Shown here: piece by piece, positions 35,700 to 44,524 of the stretch
Numbering within the stretch: position 1 is the stretch's first letter
How the letters are laid out: every line of letters begins with the position of its first letter
NCBI RefSeq assembly: GCF_011007365.1
Contig: NZ_WFKM01000001.1
Span: 372,001 to 436,000 of the forward strand
Source: Sphingobacterium sp. xlx-96
GTDB lineage: Bacteria > Bacteroidota > Bacteroidia > Sphingobacteriales > Sphingobacteriaceae
DNA: 64,000 bases
Direction: 5' to 3'
Program-made: the position numbers and the translations under genes
Notes under the pieces: model-generated
The model's database searches: none
What the model saw: the letters and a program-made list of their open reading frames with translations, nothing else
Told to the model about the DNA's origin: nothing

Positions 35700-36410
35700 T
35701 TAATATTGCGCCACGACACCAAGGTATAATGGTCTTTCTGTTGAGTTTTTGTCTCCCGCCAGTATAATGCTGTAGTACCTACCTGAAGCGAGGTCTACCG
35801 AACGTTCGACCAGCGTATTGTTGCTTTCGTCTGTTACAATAATATTGGTTTTGCCGCTGTTTTGTGCCACGAAGGTAGCGTGTGCTAAGTTCTCTCCGGT
35901 CAACACACCTTCGATAGCTCTGTTGCTGTATATGGGAGTTTCCTTACTATTTATATAAACATTAACCTTGCCTGTATTGTTTGCGAGATGAAAGAAACGC
36001 AGTGCTGATTTGCTACCTAGATTCTCAACTTCTTTGTCTTCTGCAATAATCTGCTTTGGTTTTTCTGCCGTTCCATACACAAAAGAAGTGTAGTAAGAGC
36101 TGTCTTTGAAAGTGTATACCGTGTCAATCAGCGTTTTGTTCTCGGCAGATATTGTTTTGATTTTTCGATTTCCCGTGTACAGAAAAGTTGGTGGTACGCC
36201 GTATGTATTATACTGCAAAGGGTTGTACGCCGATTGTAAGTTGTTGTTGTCTGCCATATGCATAATATATGGAGAAGGCGTGTAAGCATTGACCATTGTC
36301 AACGTTGCCCTCGGGATGTTATTGATATCGTCATTATCTTTAAGACATCCACTCAACACTGATACACTTAGGAGGGCAATAAAGAATAATTTAATAGTAT
36401 TTGTTTTCAT
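35700..36410 (-). CDS. DUF4397 domain lipoprotein
   Basis: A 236-residue protein with lipobox VLSGC (Cys22). The body resembles DUF4397: an early VNAYTPSP segment, KSALRFFHLANNTGKVNVYINS in the middle and YYSIILAGDKNSTERP near the end, the pattern of two Ig-like subdomains. Such surface lipoproteins are common in Bacteroidota and of unknown function. Single gene with its own terminator. Confidence 0.8.
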   Translation of the reverse strand: MKTNTIKLFFIALLSVSVLSGCLKDNDDINNIPRATLTMVNAYTPSPYIMHMADNNNLQSAYNPLQYNTYGVPPTFLYTGNRKIKTISAENKTLIDTVYTFKDSSYYTSFVYGTAEKPKQIIAEDKEVENLGSKSALRFFHLANNTGKVNVYINSKETPIYSNRAIEGVLTGENLAHATFVAQNSGKTNIIVTDESNNTLVERSVDLASGRYYSIILAGDKNSTERPLYLGVVAQY

Positions 36411-36471
36411 CTTTCTTAATGCTTTTGTTTGGGATTATAACGGAAGGTTTTTTTGAAAAGCTACAGTCGGA

Positions 36472-36509
36472 TAAAAAAAAAGCAGAAATCAAGAGATTTC
36501 TGCTTTTTG
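36472..36509 (-). terminator. Terminator of lysS
   Basis: Stem AGCAGAAATC/GATTTCTGCT (36481-36504), with a run of nine A on the forward strand that gives the U run for the minus-strand transcript. Confidence 0.88.
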
Positions 36510-36529
36510 CTATTCTATTTTTACAGTTC

Positions 36530-38236
36530 TTATTTTTTGGAGATATATTTATTGTCACCATCCAAAACGATGTCGATCAGGTCTTTCTGACGTAAACTCT
36601 TGGTGGCATTGTCCCATTTTTTTCCACTTAAACCAGCTTTTTCTTTGATTTCTGATAGGGAGGAATGTTCTTCCGTCAACAGGTCTAAAACGGCTTTTTC
36701 ATCGCCTGTTAGTTCTATCGCTACTTCCTTTTTCTCGGGTCTCATCTGCGGGAAAAATAAGACCTCTTGAATCGATGGGTTATTGGTCAAGAACATAATC
36801 AGTCTGTCCATCCCGATACCAAGGCCCGAAGTTGGTGGCATACCGTACTCGAGTGCTCTAAGGAAATCTTGGTCGATAAACATGGCTTCGTCATCCCCGT
36901 TTTCTGAAAGACGGAGTTGCTCTTCGAAGCGTTCGCGTTGATCAATAGGGTCATTTAACTCGGAGTAGGCATTAGCCACTTCTTTACCACAGATCATTAA
37001 CTCAAAGCGTTCGGTGAGCTCAGGGTTGTCGCGGTGTTTTTTTGTAAGCGGAGACATTTCGACAGGGTAGTCGGTAATGAATGTCGGCTGAATAAAGTTG
37101 CCTTCACATTTTTCACCAAAGATCTCATCGATCAATTTACCCTTACCCATAGTATCGTTGACATCGATACCCATTCCTTTGGCGGCAGCACGGATCTCGT
37201 CTTCGGATTTTCCGGTAATGTCAAATCCGGTAAACTGCTTGATAGCGTCCGTCATCGTGACGCGTGGATAAGGAGCTTTGAAGTCGATATGATGTTCGCC
37301 GAATACTGCTTTGGTGTCGCCATTGACCTGTTGAGCACAGTGCTCTAAAAGTCTTTCTGTGAAATCCATCATCCAGTTGTAGTCTTTGTAGGCTACATAT
37401 ATTTCCATGGCGGTGAATTCCGGATTGTGTGTGCGGTCCATTCCTTCATTTCTGAAGTTTTTGGAAAACTCGTATACACCATCAAAGCCCCCAACGATCA
37501 GACGTTTTAGATACAGTTCATTGGCTATACGTAGGTACAATGGAATATCTAGCGCATTATGGTGCGTGATGAATGGTCTGGCAGCTGCTCCACCGGGGAT
37601 CGCCTGCAACACCGGTGTCTCTACTTCCATATAGCCCGCCTCATTGAAAAACTGGCGCATAGCGTTGAAAAGCTTTGTGCGTTTGACAAATATATTTTTG
37701 TTCTGTGCGTTTACGATAAGATCTACATAGCGCATTCTGTAGCGCTGCTCTGGATCGGTAAAAGCATCAAACGTTTTGCCTTCGGCTTCTTTAACGACAG
37801 GAAGTGGACGCAAAGATTTGGTAAGTACAGTTAGTTTTTCGGCGTGTACAGATATTTCACCACTTTGGGTCGTGAATACAAAGCCCTCGATACCGATGAT
37901 ATCACCGATATCTAAAAGTTTTTTAAACAGGGTATTATATAAGGATTTGTCCTCTCCAGGGCAAAGGTCATCTCGTTTTACATAGACTTGGATACGGTCT
38001 GTAGAATCTTGGATTTCGATAAAAGAGGCGTTGCCCATGATACGACGGCTCATGATCCGGCCAGCGATTAAAATATGCTTGTAATTAATCTTGTCGCGTT
38101 CGTAATTTTCTAATATATCAGCAGCAGTAACATTCACCTTGAATTCGTCGGCAGGGAAGGGGTTAATGCCTAAGTCAATGATGCCTTGTAGATTTTGTCT
38201 ACGTTGTAATTCCTGTTCGGATAATGCAATACTCAT
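36530..38236 (-). CDS. lysS: Lysyl-tRNA synthetase, class II, with C-terminal winged-helix-like extension
   Basis: A 568-residue enzyme that charges tRNA-Lys. An OB-fold anticodon domain (about 55-145) precedes the class II core, with FNEAGYMEVETPVLQ (motif 1), FRNEGMDRTHNPEFTAMEIY (motif 2) and GLGIGMDRL (motif 3). Bacterial LysRS is usually near 500 residues. The last 65 or so residues here (TGDEKAVLDLLTEEHSSLSE onward) form an extra helical, winged-helix-like tail. A TATTTTTG promoter element lies upstream on its strand. The function of the tail is unknown. Confidence 0.95.
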   Translation of the reverse strand: MSIALSEQELQRRQNLQGIIDLGINPFPADEFKVNVTAADILENYERDKINYKHILIAGRIMSRRIMGNASFIEIQDSTDRIQVYVKRDDLCPGEDKSLYNTLFKKLLDIGDIIGIEGFVFTTQSGEISVHAEKLTVLTKSLRPLPVVKEAEGKTFDAFTDPEQRYRMRYVDLIVNAQNKNIFVKRTKLFNAMRQFFNEAGYMEVETPVLQAIPGGAAARPFITHHNALDIPLYLRIANELYLKRLIVGGFDGVYEFSKNFRNEGMDRTHNPEFTAMEIYVAYKDYNWMMDFTERLLEHCAQQVNGDTKAVFGEHHIDFKAPYPRVTMTDAIKQFTGFDITGKSEDEIRAAAKGMGIDVNDTMGKGKLIDEIFGEKCEGNFIQPTFITDYPVEMSPLTKKHRDNPELTERFELMICGKEVANAYSELNDPIDQRERFEEQLRLSENGDDEAMFIDQDFLRALEYGMPPTSGLGIGMDRLIMFLTNNPSIQEVLFFPQMRPEKKEVAIELTGDEKAVLDLLTEEHSSLSEIKEKAGLSGKKWDNATKSLRQKDLIDIVLDGDNKYISKK

Positions 38237-38338
38237 GTGTTATTTTTTTGAAAAATGTGTGTGCCCATATGGCTAGAAACAACCCTACATATTGGATATG
38301 ATATCGTCTTACTGCGAAGGTTTGTTTAAATAATCAGC

Positions 38339-38346
38339 AAAAATAG
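38339..38346 (-). promoter_or_regulatory. Putative -7 element of lysS
   Basis: On the minus strand TATTTTTG, an exact TAnnTTTG match, about 100 bases before the start. No clear -33 box. Confidence 0.35.
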
Positions 38347-38471
38347 CAAAAACGTAGCTAAAAAAGATCGATTAATCGCCTTATATTTTAAAATAATGTT
38401 ACTTTTGTCCATTGATAAGTACGCCTCTGTTTTACATAGTGGATAATTATCCCGGTGTGGATAAATATTAT

Positions 38472-38503
38472 TTTGCAAATTATTGTTAAATAGATTATCT
38501 TTG
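38472..38503 (+). promoter_or_regulatory. Promoter of rpmE2
   Basis: A TTTG (38472-38475), 20 bases, then TATCTTTG (38496-38503), a perfect Bacteroidota -33/-7 pair. The predicted start is near 38510, leaving a leader of about 35 bases. Confidence 0.85.
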
Positions 38504-38544
38504 CACCTCAATTGTTGAATATATAGTAGTAATCATAAGATAAA

Positions 38545-38793
38545 ATGAAAAAAGATTTGCATCCATCAAACTACAGATTAGTTGTTTTTAAAGACATGTC
38601 AAACGACTATGCTTTTGTAACTAAATCATGTGTAGATACTAAAGAAACTATCACTTGGGAAGATGGTAATGAGTACCCATTGGTTAAATTGGAGATCTCT
38701 CATACATCACACCCTTTCTATACGGGTAAAATGAAATTGGTTGATACAGCTGGACGTATCGATAAATTCCGTAGCCGTTATAACAAAAAGTAA
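38545..38793 (+). CDS. rpmE2: 50S ribosomal protein L31 type B
   Basis: An 82-residue ribosomal protein. It begins [19 protein letters not shown] and continues with SHPFYTGK and the closing RIDKFRSRY. It lacks the four-cysteine zinc motif of type A L31, so it is the zinc-independent type B. The perfect promoter and strong terminator make it a single transcription unit. Confidence 0.97.
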   Translation: MKKDLHPSNYRLVVFKDMSNDYAFVTKSCVDTKETITWEDGNEYPLVKLEISHTSHPFYTGKMKLVDTAGRIDKFRSRYNKK

Positions 38794-38817
38794 TCACCAT
38801 ATTATATATGGTATGAA

Positions 38818-38849
38818 AATCCCGATAAGTGCATTATCGGGATTTTTTT
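38818..38849 (+). terminator. Terminator after rpmE2
   Basis: Stem AATCCCGATAA with TTATCGGGATT and a run of seven T. It ends only 14 bases before the ATG of the next gene. Confidence 0.9.
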
Positions 38850-38862
38850 GTATTTTAGAGAC

Positions 38863-40050
38863 ATGTCTTTTTCCCTTGTTTTATTTGACGATTGTTCCTC
38901 TAGAGAACGATTACGACCTTTGACTACAACCCGCCCTACGGGCAATCTTCGCGTTGGAATATGGACTTTGGACCAAAAATGGCATCATGCTTTTGATGCC
39001 GACGTGGCTTATCTAACGCAAGATTACCTGCGTGAGAAATTCCCGATGCCACCTATGGACTCTGAAGGTTATTTAATCATTGATGGCCGCGTGCTGCCCA
39101 ATGCCGAATTAGTGGACGAAATATGGGGTCTACAGCTAAATCAAAAACTTATATCGGATGATGGTGACTGGATCGCATTAAAGCTGGCGACTCTAGATGA
39201 TTTTAATGTGCCTGCGTTGGAGCGGGCTGTAGCTGTTTTGTCCCACAGTAGGATCAATCGACTGCACTATCCGGAAGATATTTATTTAAATAATGCGGAT
39301 CAGATCAGGTTTGATCTGGACTGTATGGGGATACAGGCTGTCGGCGCTGATGGGTATCCGGATAGTCATTTTCTGGGCACATCAATCTATATAGATAAGA
39401 ATGCTGTATTAAAACACTGTATTTTAGATGCTACGCAGGGACCGATTTATATTGGTGAGGGAGTTGTTATAGAGGCAGGTGCGGTGATCCATGGCCCTGC
39501 GGCTATTGGAGCAGGTTGTCGTGTCAAAAGTGGGACTGTCGTGTATTCAAACGTAAGCGTGGGTGTAAACTGCACAATTTGCGGCGAATTAAATAATACG
39601 GTTATCTGGGGTAATTCTGCTAAAGGGCATCTGGGGTATCTGGGCTGTGCGGTAGTGGGGGAAGGTTGTAATATTGGGGCTGGAACGAATAATTCCAATT
39701 TAAGAAACGATTGGAAGACCGTGCGTCTGTATGACTATTCGCAGGCGGGGATGAGAGACACGGGCCTCCAAAAGTGTGGCGTAATTATTGGCGACCATGT
39801 TATGCTGGGAATTGGTTGTAAAATTAATACAGGAACGGTGATTGGGGTAGGTGCTCAGATTGCAATCTCGAATTTTATTCCGAAATTTGTGCCTGACTTT
39901 GGTTGGCTGACTGATTTGACCCAGGATCGTTATATCTTTGCAGCGTTTATAGCTATGCTACAACGGAAAGCTTTGGTCAAAGGGGAGTGTTTTGGGCATG
40001 AAGAAGAGAAGATATTGTCTCTTGTTTATGAAGAATCGCGAAATGTATAG
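38863..40050 (+). CDS. Alternative GlmU: sugar-nucleotidyl/acetyltransferase with left-handed beta-helix
   Basis: A 395-residue protein of the Bacteroidota-type GlmU-like family. It opens SFSLVLFDDCSSRERLRPLT and RPTGNLRVGI, an N-terminal nucleotidyltransferase-like part. Residues about 170-360 carry hexapeptide repeats (IGEGVVIEAGAVIHGPAAIG and GVIIGDHVMLGIGCKINTG) forming a left-handed beta-helix. It probably makes UDP-N-acetylglucosamine from glucosamine-1-phosphate, linking GlmS (56204) to cell wall synthesis. The start at 38863 matches the conserved N-terminus; an earlier in-frame Met lies inside the terminator region. The leader is almost absent. Confidence 0.85.
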   Translation: MSFSLVLFDDCSSRERLRPLTTTRPTGNLRVGIWTLDQKWHHAFDADVAYLTQDYLREKFPMPPMDSEGYLIIDGRVLPNAELVDEIWGLQLNQKLISDDGDWIALKLATLDDFNVPALERAVAVLSHSRINRLHYPEDIYLNNADQIRFDLDCMGIQAVGADGYPDSHFLGTSIYIDKNAVLKHCILDATQGPIYIGEGVVIEAGAVIHGPAAIGAGCRVKSGTVVYSNVSVGVNCTICGELNNTVIWGNSAKGHLGYLGCAVVGEGCNIGAGTNNSNLRNDWKTVRLYDYSQAGMRDTGLQKCGVIIGDHVMLGIGCKINTGTVIGVGAQIAISNFIPKFVPDFGWLTDLTQDRYIFAAFIAMLQRKALVKGECFGHEEEKILSLVYEESRNV

Positions 40051-40081
40051 GTAAATAATCAACACTAAATAAAATAATATT

Positions 40082-40846
40082 ATGCGTAAAAAAATCGTAG
40101 CAGGAAACTGGAAAATGAATCTAGGTTATGAAGATGGGTTAAGCCTTTTTTCTGAAATCGTCAATATGGTGAAGGATGAAGTTATAGGCGATCAGGAGGT
40201 CGTGGTATGTAGTCCTTTTATTCACCTGTCTTCCATTGCCAAATTGGGTGCTGCGGTCACGAATGTGAGTATAGGAGCCCAGAATGTCCATCAGGCAGAG
40301 TCAGGTGCTTTTACAGGAGAGATTTCGGCTTCCCAGGTAAAATCTGTTGGCGCGAGCTACGTAATTTTGGGTCACTCGGAGCGTAGAGCTTATTTTGGAG
40401 AGACTGACGCACTATTGGCAGAAAAAGTTAATGTGACGCTAAAACACGACTTAAAGCCTATTTTCTGTATCGGAGAGACGAAAGAAGAACGTGAGTCAAA
40501 CCGCTTTTTTGAAGTCATAAAAACCCAATTAGACCAAGGCGTATTTCACCTGTCGGCAGATGAATTTGCTAAGATCGTATTGGCGTATGAGCCGGTTTGG
40601 GCAATTGGAACGGGATTGACCGCTTCGCCAGAGCAAGCGCAAGAAGTTCATGCTTATATCCGCGAGGTAATTGCCAACCGCTATGATGCTACCGTGGCGG
40701 ATAATACAACTATTTTATACGGTGGAAGTGCTAACCCGTCGAATGCTGCTACCTTATTTGCGCAGAAAGATATCGATGGTGGATTGATCGGAGGGGCGTC
40801 CTTGAAATCTAGAGATTTCTTGGAAATTGTGAAAGTATTTAATTAA
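40082..40846 (+). CDS. tpiA: Triosephosphate isomerase
   Basis: A 254-residue glycolytic enzyme that interconverts dihydroxyacetone phosphate and glyceraldehyde-3-phosphate. It has VAGNWKMN (Lys near residue 13), VILGHSERR with the electrophilic His, and AYEPVWAIGTGLTAS with the catalytic Glu. The phosphate-binding ILYGGSANPSN and GGLIGGASL complete it. It follows the GlmU-like gene by 31 bases, and repeat copy D comes right after. Confidence 0.97.
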   Translation: MRKKIVAGNWKMNLGYEDGLSLFSEIVNMVKDEVIGDQEVVVCSPFIHLSSIAKLGAAVTNVSIGAQNVHQAESGAFTGEISASQVKSVGASYVILGHSERRAYFGETDALLAEKVNVTLKHDLKPIFCIGETKEERESNRFFEVIKTQLDQGVFHLSADEFAKIVLAYEPVWAIGTGLTASPEQAQEVHAYIREVIANRYDATVADNTTILYGGSANPSNAATLFAQKDIDGGLIGGASLKSRDFLEIVKVFN

Positions 40847-40850
40847 AATA

Positions 40851-40983
40851 ATGAAATATCCAGTAGCATTGACTGTACAAACGCGAATGACCGCGAAGCA
40901 GCATGCACACCCATTCGTTATAAAAGCGTGCATAATATACTTCGGATATTCCGTATGACCATTAAAGAACAAGTTATTTAAAT
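40851..40983 (+). repeat. Start-codon-associated intergenic element, copy D (before prmA)
   Basis: It begins ATGAAATATCCAGTAGC four bases after the tpiA stop. An internal stem ATGCAC/GTGCAT matches ATACAC/GTGTAT in copy C, and the right arm is GGATATTCC (about 40944-40952). The tail is ACCATTAAAGAACAAG. The prmA start repeats the same context (ATGAAATAT). Confidence 0.78.
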
Positions 40984-41823
40984 ATGAAATATACAGCTGT
41001 TAATTTTATAAGTGCTGACATTCAGGACTGGCAAAAGGATTTGCTTATTGCTGATCTTGGAGATATTGGATTCGATACATTTGAAGATAGTGAGCAGGGA
41101 TTTGACGCGTATATCCCGAGTTCAAACCTGGATGTTCAGCGCTTGGAAACGTTATTGTTGGATCAGGTCGTGGATTATCAGTTGGATTATTCTATAAATG
41201 AAATCGAAGAGGAAAACTGGAACACACTTTGGGAAAGTAACTTTAATCCGATCCTGGTAGATGACGTCTGCTATGTGCGGGCTACTTTTCACGAAGCCAA
41301 ACCGGAATACAAGTACGAAATCGTCATCGATCCTAAGATGTCTTTTGGAACAGGACATCATCAGACTACTTCTATGATGTTGTCTTTTATCTTAGCCAAT
41401 GACTTTAACGGGAAGCGGGTGTTGGATATGGGATGTGGAACCGGGATTTTAGCGATATTGGCAGCAAAGAAAGGTGCTTCATCGCTATTGGCCGTGGATT
41501 ATGATTCGATCTGTGTGGAAAGTGTGGAAGAGAATAAAGTGCTTAACGGCGTAACGAATCTGGAAAGTAGACTCGGCTCTAAAGAAGTGATAGAAGGGGG
41601 GATGTACGACACTATTTTGGCAAACATAAACAGGAATATTTTGTTAGATCAATTAGATACTTATGAATCTGTACTCGAAAAAGGTGGTGAATTGTATTTA
41701 AGTGGTTTTTATGAAGCTGAAGATTTGGATATTATAAAGCATAAATGTGAAGGCCTAGGTCTCTTCTTTAAAGAAAGAAAGGTTATGGATCAGTGGTGTG
41801 CAGCAAAGTTTGTTAAAGGATAA
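40984..41823 (+). CDS. prmA: Ribosomal protein L11 methyltransferase
   Basis: A 279-residue SAM-dependent methyltransferase that modifies L11. The N-terminal recognition domain (about 1-90) precedes KMSFGTGHHQTTSMML and the SAM motif DMGCGTGILAILAAKKGA. Further on is DTILANINRNIL, which carries the Asn-rich catalytic strand. Its start is immediately after repeat copy D; the next gene begins three bases after its stop. Confidence 0.95.
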   Translation: MKYTAVNFISADIQDWQKDLLIADLGDIGFDTFEDSEQGFDAYIPSSNLDVQRLETLLLDQVVDYQLDYSINEIEEENWNTLWESNFNPILVDDVCYVRATFHEAKPEYKYEIVIDPKMSFGTGHHQTTSMMLSFILANDFNGKRVLDMGCGTGILAILAAKKGASSLLAVDYDSICVESVEENKVLNGVTNLESRLGSKEVIEGGMYDTILANINRNILLDQLDTYESVLEKGGELYLSGFYEAEDLDIIKHKCEGLGLFFKERKVMDQWCAAKFVKG

Positions 41824-41825
41824 TC

Positions 41826-43199
41826 ATGCGGATACATTTTATAGCGATTGGGGGCAGTGTGATGCATAATTTGGCGATCAGCTTAGCCAAATTGGGGCAT
41901 CAGGTTACTGGTTCTGATGATCAAATTGTAGAACCTTCAAAATCACGTCTGCAGGAAGCTTCCTTACTGCCTGAACAGATTGGTTGGAATGCGGATAAGA
42001 TCACTGCGGATATTGATGCTGTTATCTTGGGAAAGCATGCATTGGCGGATAATGTGGAGTTAATGAAAGCCCAAGAGCTTAAAGTCAAGATCTATTCTTT
42101 TCCAGAATTTGTTTATGAGCACAGTATGGATAAGGTTAGGGTCGTTATAGCCGGCACGTATGGTAAGACGACCATAATCAGCATGATCATGCATGTGCTT
42201 AAGTATTTAAAACGAGATTTTGATTATTTAGTCGGTGCTAAACTTGAAGGGTTTGATTCACTGATTAAACTGACTTCTACAGCTCCTATTATGCTTATAG
42301 AAGGGGACGAGTTTTATGCTTCTTCCATCGACTTACATTCTAAGTTTCACTATTATCATCCGAATATTGCCTTAATCAGTAATATACAGTGGGACAACTT
42401 CAAAATGCTCATGACGGAAGAGGAGTATCTTGGTCAGTTCGAAACTTTTATCGATACCATCGTACCTAAAGGAACATTGATCTATAACAAGGAGGATAGT
42501 AATGTGGTTAAGATCGTGGGAGAGACGAAGGATTGTAAAATTAATAGACATGGATATAGATTGCCTAACTACTCCATAAACAAAGGGATCACCTATTTGC
42601 AGATCGGCGATCAGGATATTCCATTACAGATTATAGGCAAACAAAACCTGTCAAATATTGCGGGGGCTTATACGGTCTGCGAGTGGTTAGGGATAAAGAG
42701 AGATGAGTTTTATGAGGCTATCCGGAATTTTAAAAGTTCAATACGTTACCTGGAATTTGTGGCAAGCGCTGAAGGGTCTGTTGTTTATCAGGATTTTGCC
42801 CATACACCCACGAAGTTAAAGTCCAGTATACATGCTATAAAAGAACAGTTTTCTTCTTTTAAATTACTGACCATTATCGAGTTGAATCCCTATGACGTGA
42901 TTGAGGGAGACAAGCTAGAGCAGTATGATAGCAGTATGATGGAGTCGGATACTTCGATAGTTTTTATCAATAAAAGCAGTATAAAAGAAAAAAATGTAGT
43001 TTTAGATAATATCGTAGATAGAATTGTTAAAGTCTTTAATCATCCTAACCTTTTGGTTATAACGGATCCCGTTGATTTATACGGATTTCTGGAAGTGTTT
43101 GATAGTAAGGGGTATAATATGCTGTTTATGAGTTCTAGTAATTACAGTGGAATTAATATGCTCAAATTTGCAGATAAATTTTTAACGAAAGTTAGTTAA
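41826..43199 (+). CDS. Mpl-like Mur ligase (UDP-N-acetylmuramate:tripeptide ligase family)
   Basis: A 457-residue three-domain Mur ligase. It has HFIAIGGSVMHNLAISLAKLGHQVTGSD (split by one conserved Gly) at the UDP-binding end and the ATP P-loop GTYGKTT near residue 110. Next come IEGDEFYAS, SNIQWDNF and NIAGAYTVCEWLG in the central domain, and DFAHTPTKLK in the C-terminal domain. The closest role is Mpl, which re-attaches recycled murein tripeptide to UDP-MurNAc. The P-loop has Tyr where GTHGKTT is usual. Adjacent to prmA with a three-base gap. Confidence 0.85.
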   Translation: MRIHFIAIGGSVMHNLAISLAKLGHQVTGSDDQIVEPSKSRLQEASLLPEQIGWNADKITADIDAVILGKHALADNVELMKAQELKVKIYSFPEFVYEHSMDKVRVVIAGTYGKTTIISMIMHVLKYLKRDFDYLVGAKLEGFDSLIKLTSTAPIMLIEGDEFYASSIDLHSKFHYYHPNIALISNIQWDNFKMLMTEEEYLGQFETFIDTIVPKGTLIYNKEDSNVVKIVGETKDCKINRHGYRLPNYSINKGITYLQIGDQDIPLQIIGKQNLSNIAGAYTVCEWLGIKRDEFYEAIRNFKSSIRYLEFVASAEGSVVYQDFAHTPTKLKSSIHAIKEQFSSFKLLTIIELNPYDVIEGDKLEQYDSSMMESDTSIVFINKSSIKEKNVVLDNIVDRIVKVFNHPNLLVITDPVDLYGFLEVFDSKGYNMLFMSSSNYSGINMLKFADKFLTKVS

Positions 43200-43238
43200 A
43201 CTGTTTTTGTTTTTCTTTTTATTTTAACAATTTATTTT

Positions 43239-43246
43239 TACTTTTG
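43239..43246 (+). promoter_or_regulatory. Putative -7 element of the XRE-family gene
   Basis: TACTTTTG matches TAnnTTTG exactly and lies 23 bases before the ATG at 43270. Confidence 0.5.
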
Positions 43247-43269
43247 AGGTAAAACATAACATTTACCAA

Positions 43270-43599
43270 ATGAATGCTTTAGGAAAGAAAATTAGATTAC
43301 TAAGACATCAAAAAGGCTGGAGCCAAGAAGATGTGGCAAAGAGGTTAGATATATCTATTCCTGCTTTTTCGAAAATTGAAACCGGAATTACAGATGTGAA
43401 TTTATCACGTTTGAATCAGATTTCCAAATTATTTGGTCTATCTTTAGTCCAATTACTGTCTACATCGGATTTGGACGACGATAAAGATAGAATGGATGAG
43501 TTGAATGAATTAAATAGAAAACTGCAGCTTCGGGAAATCGAAGTAATTGATTTGCAAAAGAAAGTGATTGATCTTTATGAGCAACTTCATAAGAAATAG
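43270..43599 (+). CDS. XRE-family helix-turn-helix regulator
   Basis: A 109-residue protein. The helix-turn-helix covers about residues 6-62 (KIRLLRHQKGWSQEDVAKRL and SIPAFSKIETGITDVNLSRL). The C-terminal coiled coil (about 70-109: LNELNRKLQLREIEVIDLQK) probably serves for dimerisation. No target site or partner is apparent. Bounded by its own promoter-like element and a bidirectional terminator. Confidence 0.88.
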   Translation: MNALGKKIRLLRHQKGWSQEDVAKRLDISIPAFSKIETGITDVNLSRLNQISKLFGLSLVQLLSTSDLDDDKDRMDELNELNRKLQLREIEVIDLQKKVIDLYEQLHKK

Positions 43600-43626
43600 A
43601 AAAGGCGATTTTTAAAATCGCCTTTT
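43600..43626. terminator. Bidirectional terminator between the XRE gene and a small acidic gene
   Basis: Palindrome AAAAGGCGATTTT with AAAATCGCCTTTT, A and T runs on opposite sides. Confidence 0.88.
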
Positions 43627-43658
43627 CTATTATAAGTGGATCTTCTTACAACTTAGCG

Positions 43659-43826
43659 CTAGAAATCATCTTCATCCTCATCGTCAAAGTCGTCAAACCC
43701 GCCCATACTGGCATCCATTTCTAATCCGAAATCATCTTCATCATCAAAATCAGAATCGTCCTCAGGACCGTTGAAATTGACTAATTCCTCTTCAATTTCA
43801 AACTTTTCGACACTCTCGTTCATCAT
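43659..43826 (-). CDS. Very acidic 55-residue protein
   Basis: A short open frame from ATG at 43826 (or the adjacent Met at 43823) to a TAG at 43659. The product is extremely acidic: runs such as EDDSDFDDEDDFG and FDDFDDEDEDDF make up over half of it, with almost no basic residues. The in-frame periodic GAT/GAA codons and the flanking terminator support a real gene. It is likely an intrinsically disordered protein. I know no function; similar tiny acidic proteins occur in Bacteroidota next to conserved genes. Confidence 0.65.
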   Translation of the reverse strand: MMNESVEKFEIEEELVNFNGPEDDSDFDDEDDFGLEMDASMGGFDDFDDEDEDDF

Positions 43827-43954
43827 AGTAAGCTAATTCTTTCTGTTATTTATTCTAGCGTAAAATTAGATAAGAAAATCAAAACATAAAATTTTTTTTA
43901 AAAAATATAGGTTTGATTATCAGGTTGCTCACTTTTAATAAAGTGGGACTGGCC

Positions 43955-44515
43955 TTAATCGATAATCTCGCCGATACTGTTTTCTTCGTTTATGATATCT
44001 TTAAGTTGTGGTAAATCTTTTACAGAGTTGATGCCAAAATGATTCATGAACTGATCGCTGGTGGCGTAAAGTAACGGCTTTCCTATGCTTTCGGCCTTTC
44101 CTGCAATCTTTATCAAATCCTTTTCAAGCAAACGTTGTATGGAATAGTCACAATTTACTCCCCGAATCTGTTCGACTTCCAACTTGGTGATCGGTTGTCT
44201 ATAAGCAATGATGGCCAGGGTCTCTAGTCCGGCCTGACTTAACTTTTTACGATCCCTATGCGCTTGCAATTGATTAATTGCGTCATGGTATACCACTTTG
44301 GTTAGAAACTGGTATTTGTTGTTGACCGGAGTGAGTGTGAATATGGAATTCTCATCTTCGTATTTCGCCTTAATCTTATCCAGAAATGAATTCACTTCGT
44401 CTTTGTTTATATCAATCAACAGCGCATCCTGAAGTACATGTTTGATTTCATTGGCGGAGATCCCCTCTTCAGACGCGAAAATAAGGGCTTCAATATTGAG
44501 CATTATATCTTTCAT
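43955..44515 (-). CDS. scpB: Segregation and condensation protein B
   Basis: A 186-residue partner of SMC/ScpA in chromosome condensation. It has two winged-helix domains, with EALIFASEEGISANEIKHVL early on, GLETLAIIAYRQPITKLEVE (family signature) in the middle and RLLEKDLIKIAGKAESIGKP after it. It lies nine bases downstream of mqnC on the same strand. Slightly short at the C-terminus but complete. Confidence 0.93.
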   Translation of the reverse strand: MKDIMLNIEALIFASEEGISANEIKHVLQDALLIDINKDEVNSFLDKIKAKYEDENSIFTLTPVNNKYQFLTKVVYHDAINQLQAHRDRKKLSQAGLETLAIIAYRQPITKLEVEQIRGVNCDYSIQRLLEKDLIKIAGKAESIGKPLLYATSDQFMNHFGINSVKDLPQLKDIINEENSIGEIID

Positions 44516-44524
44516 TCCAGGAGA

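Noticed and set aside
38237-38330. Ninth copy of the start-codon-associated element before lysS
   Set aside because: The minus strand has CATATCC, ATATGTAG and CATATGGGC fragments, but the conserved tail box and the ATG-proximal edge are missing. Similarity is too weak.
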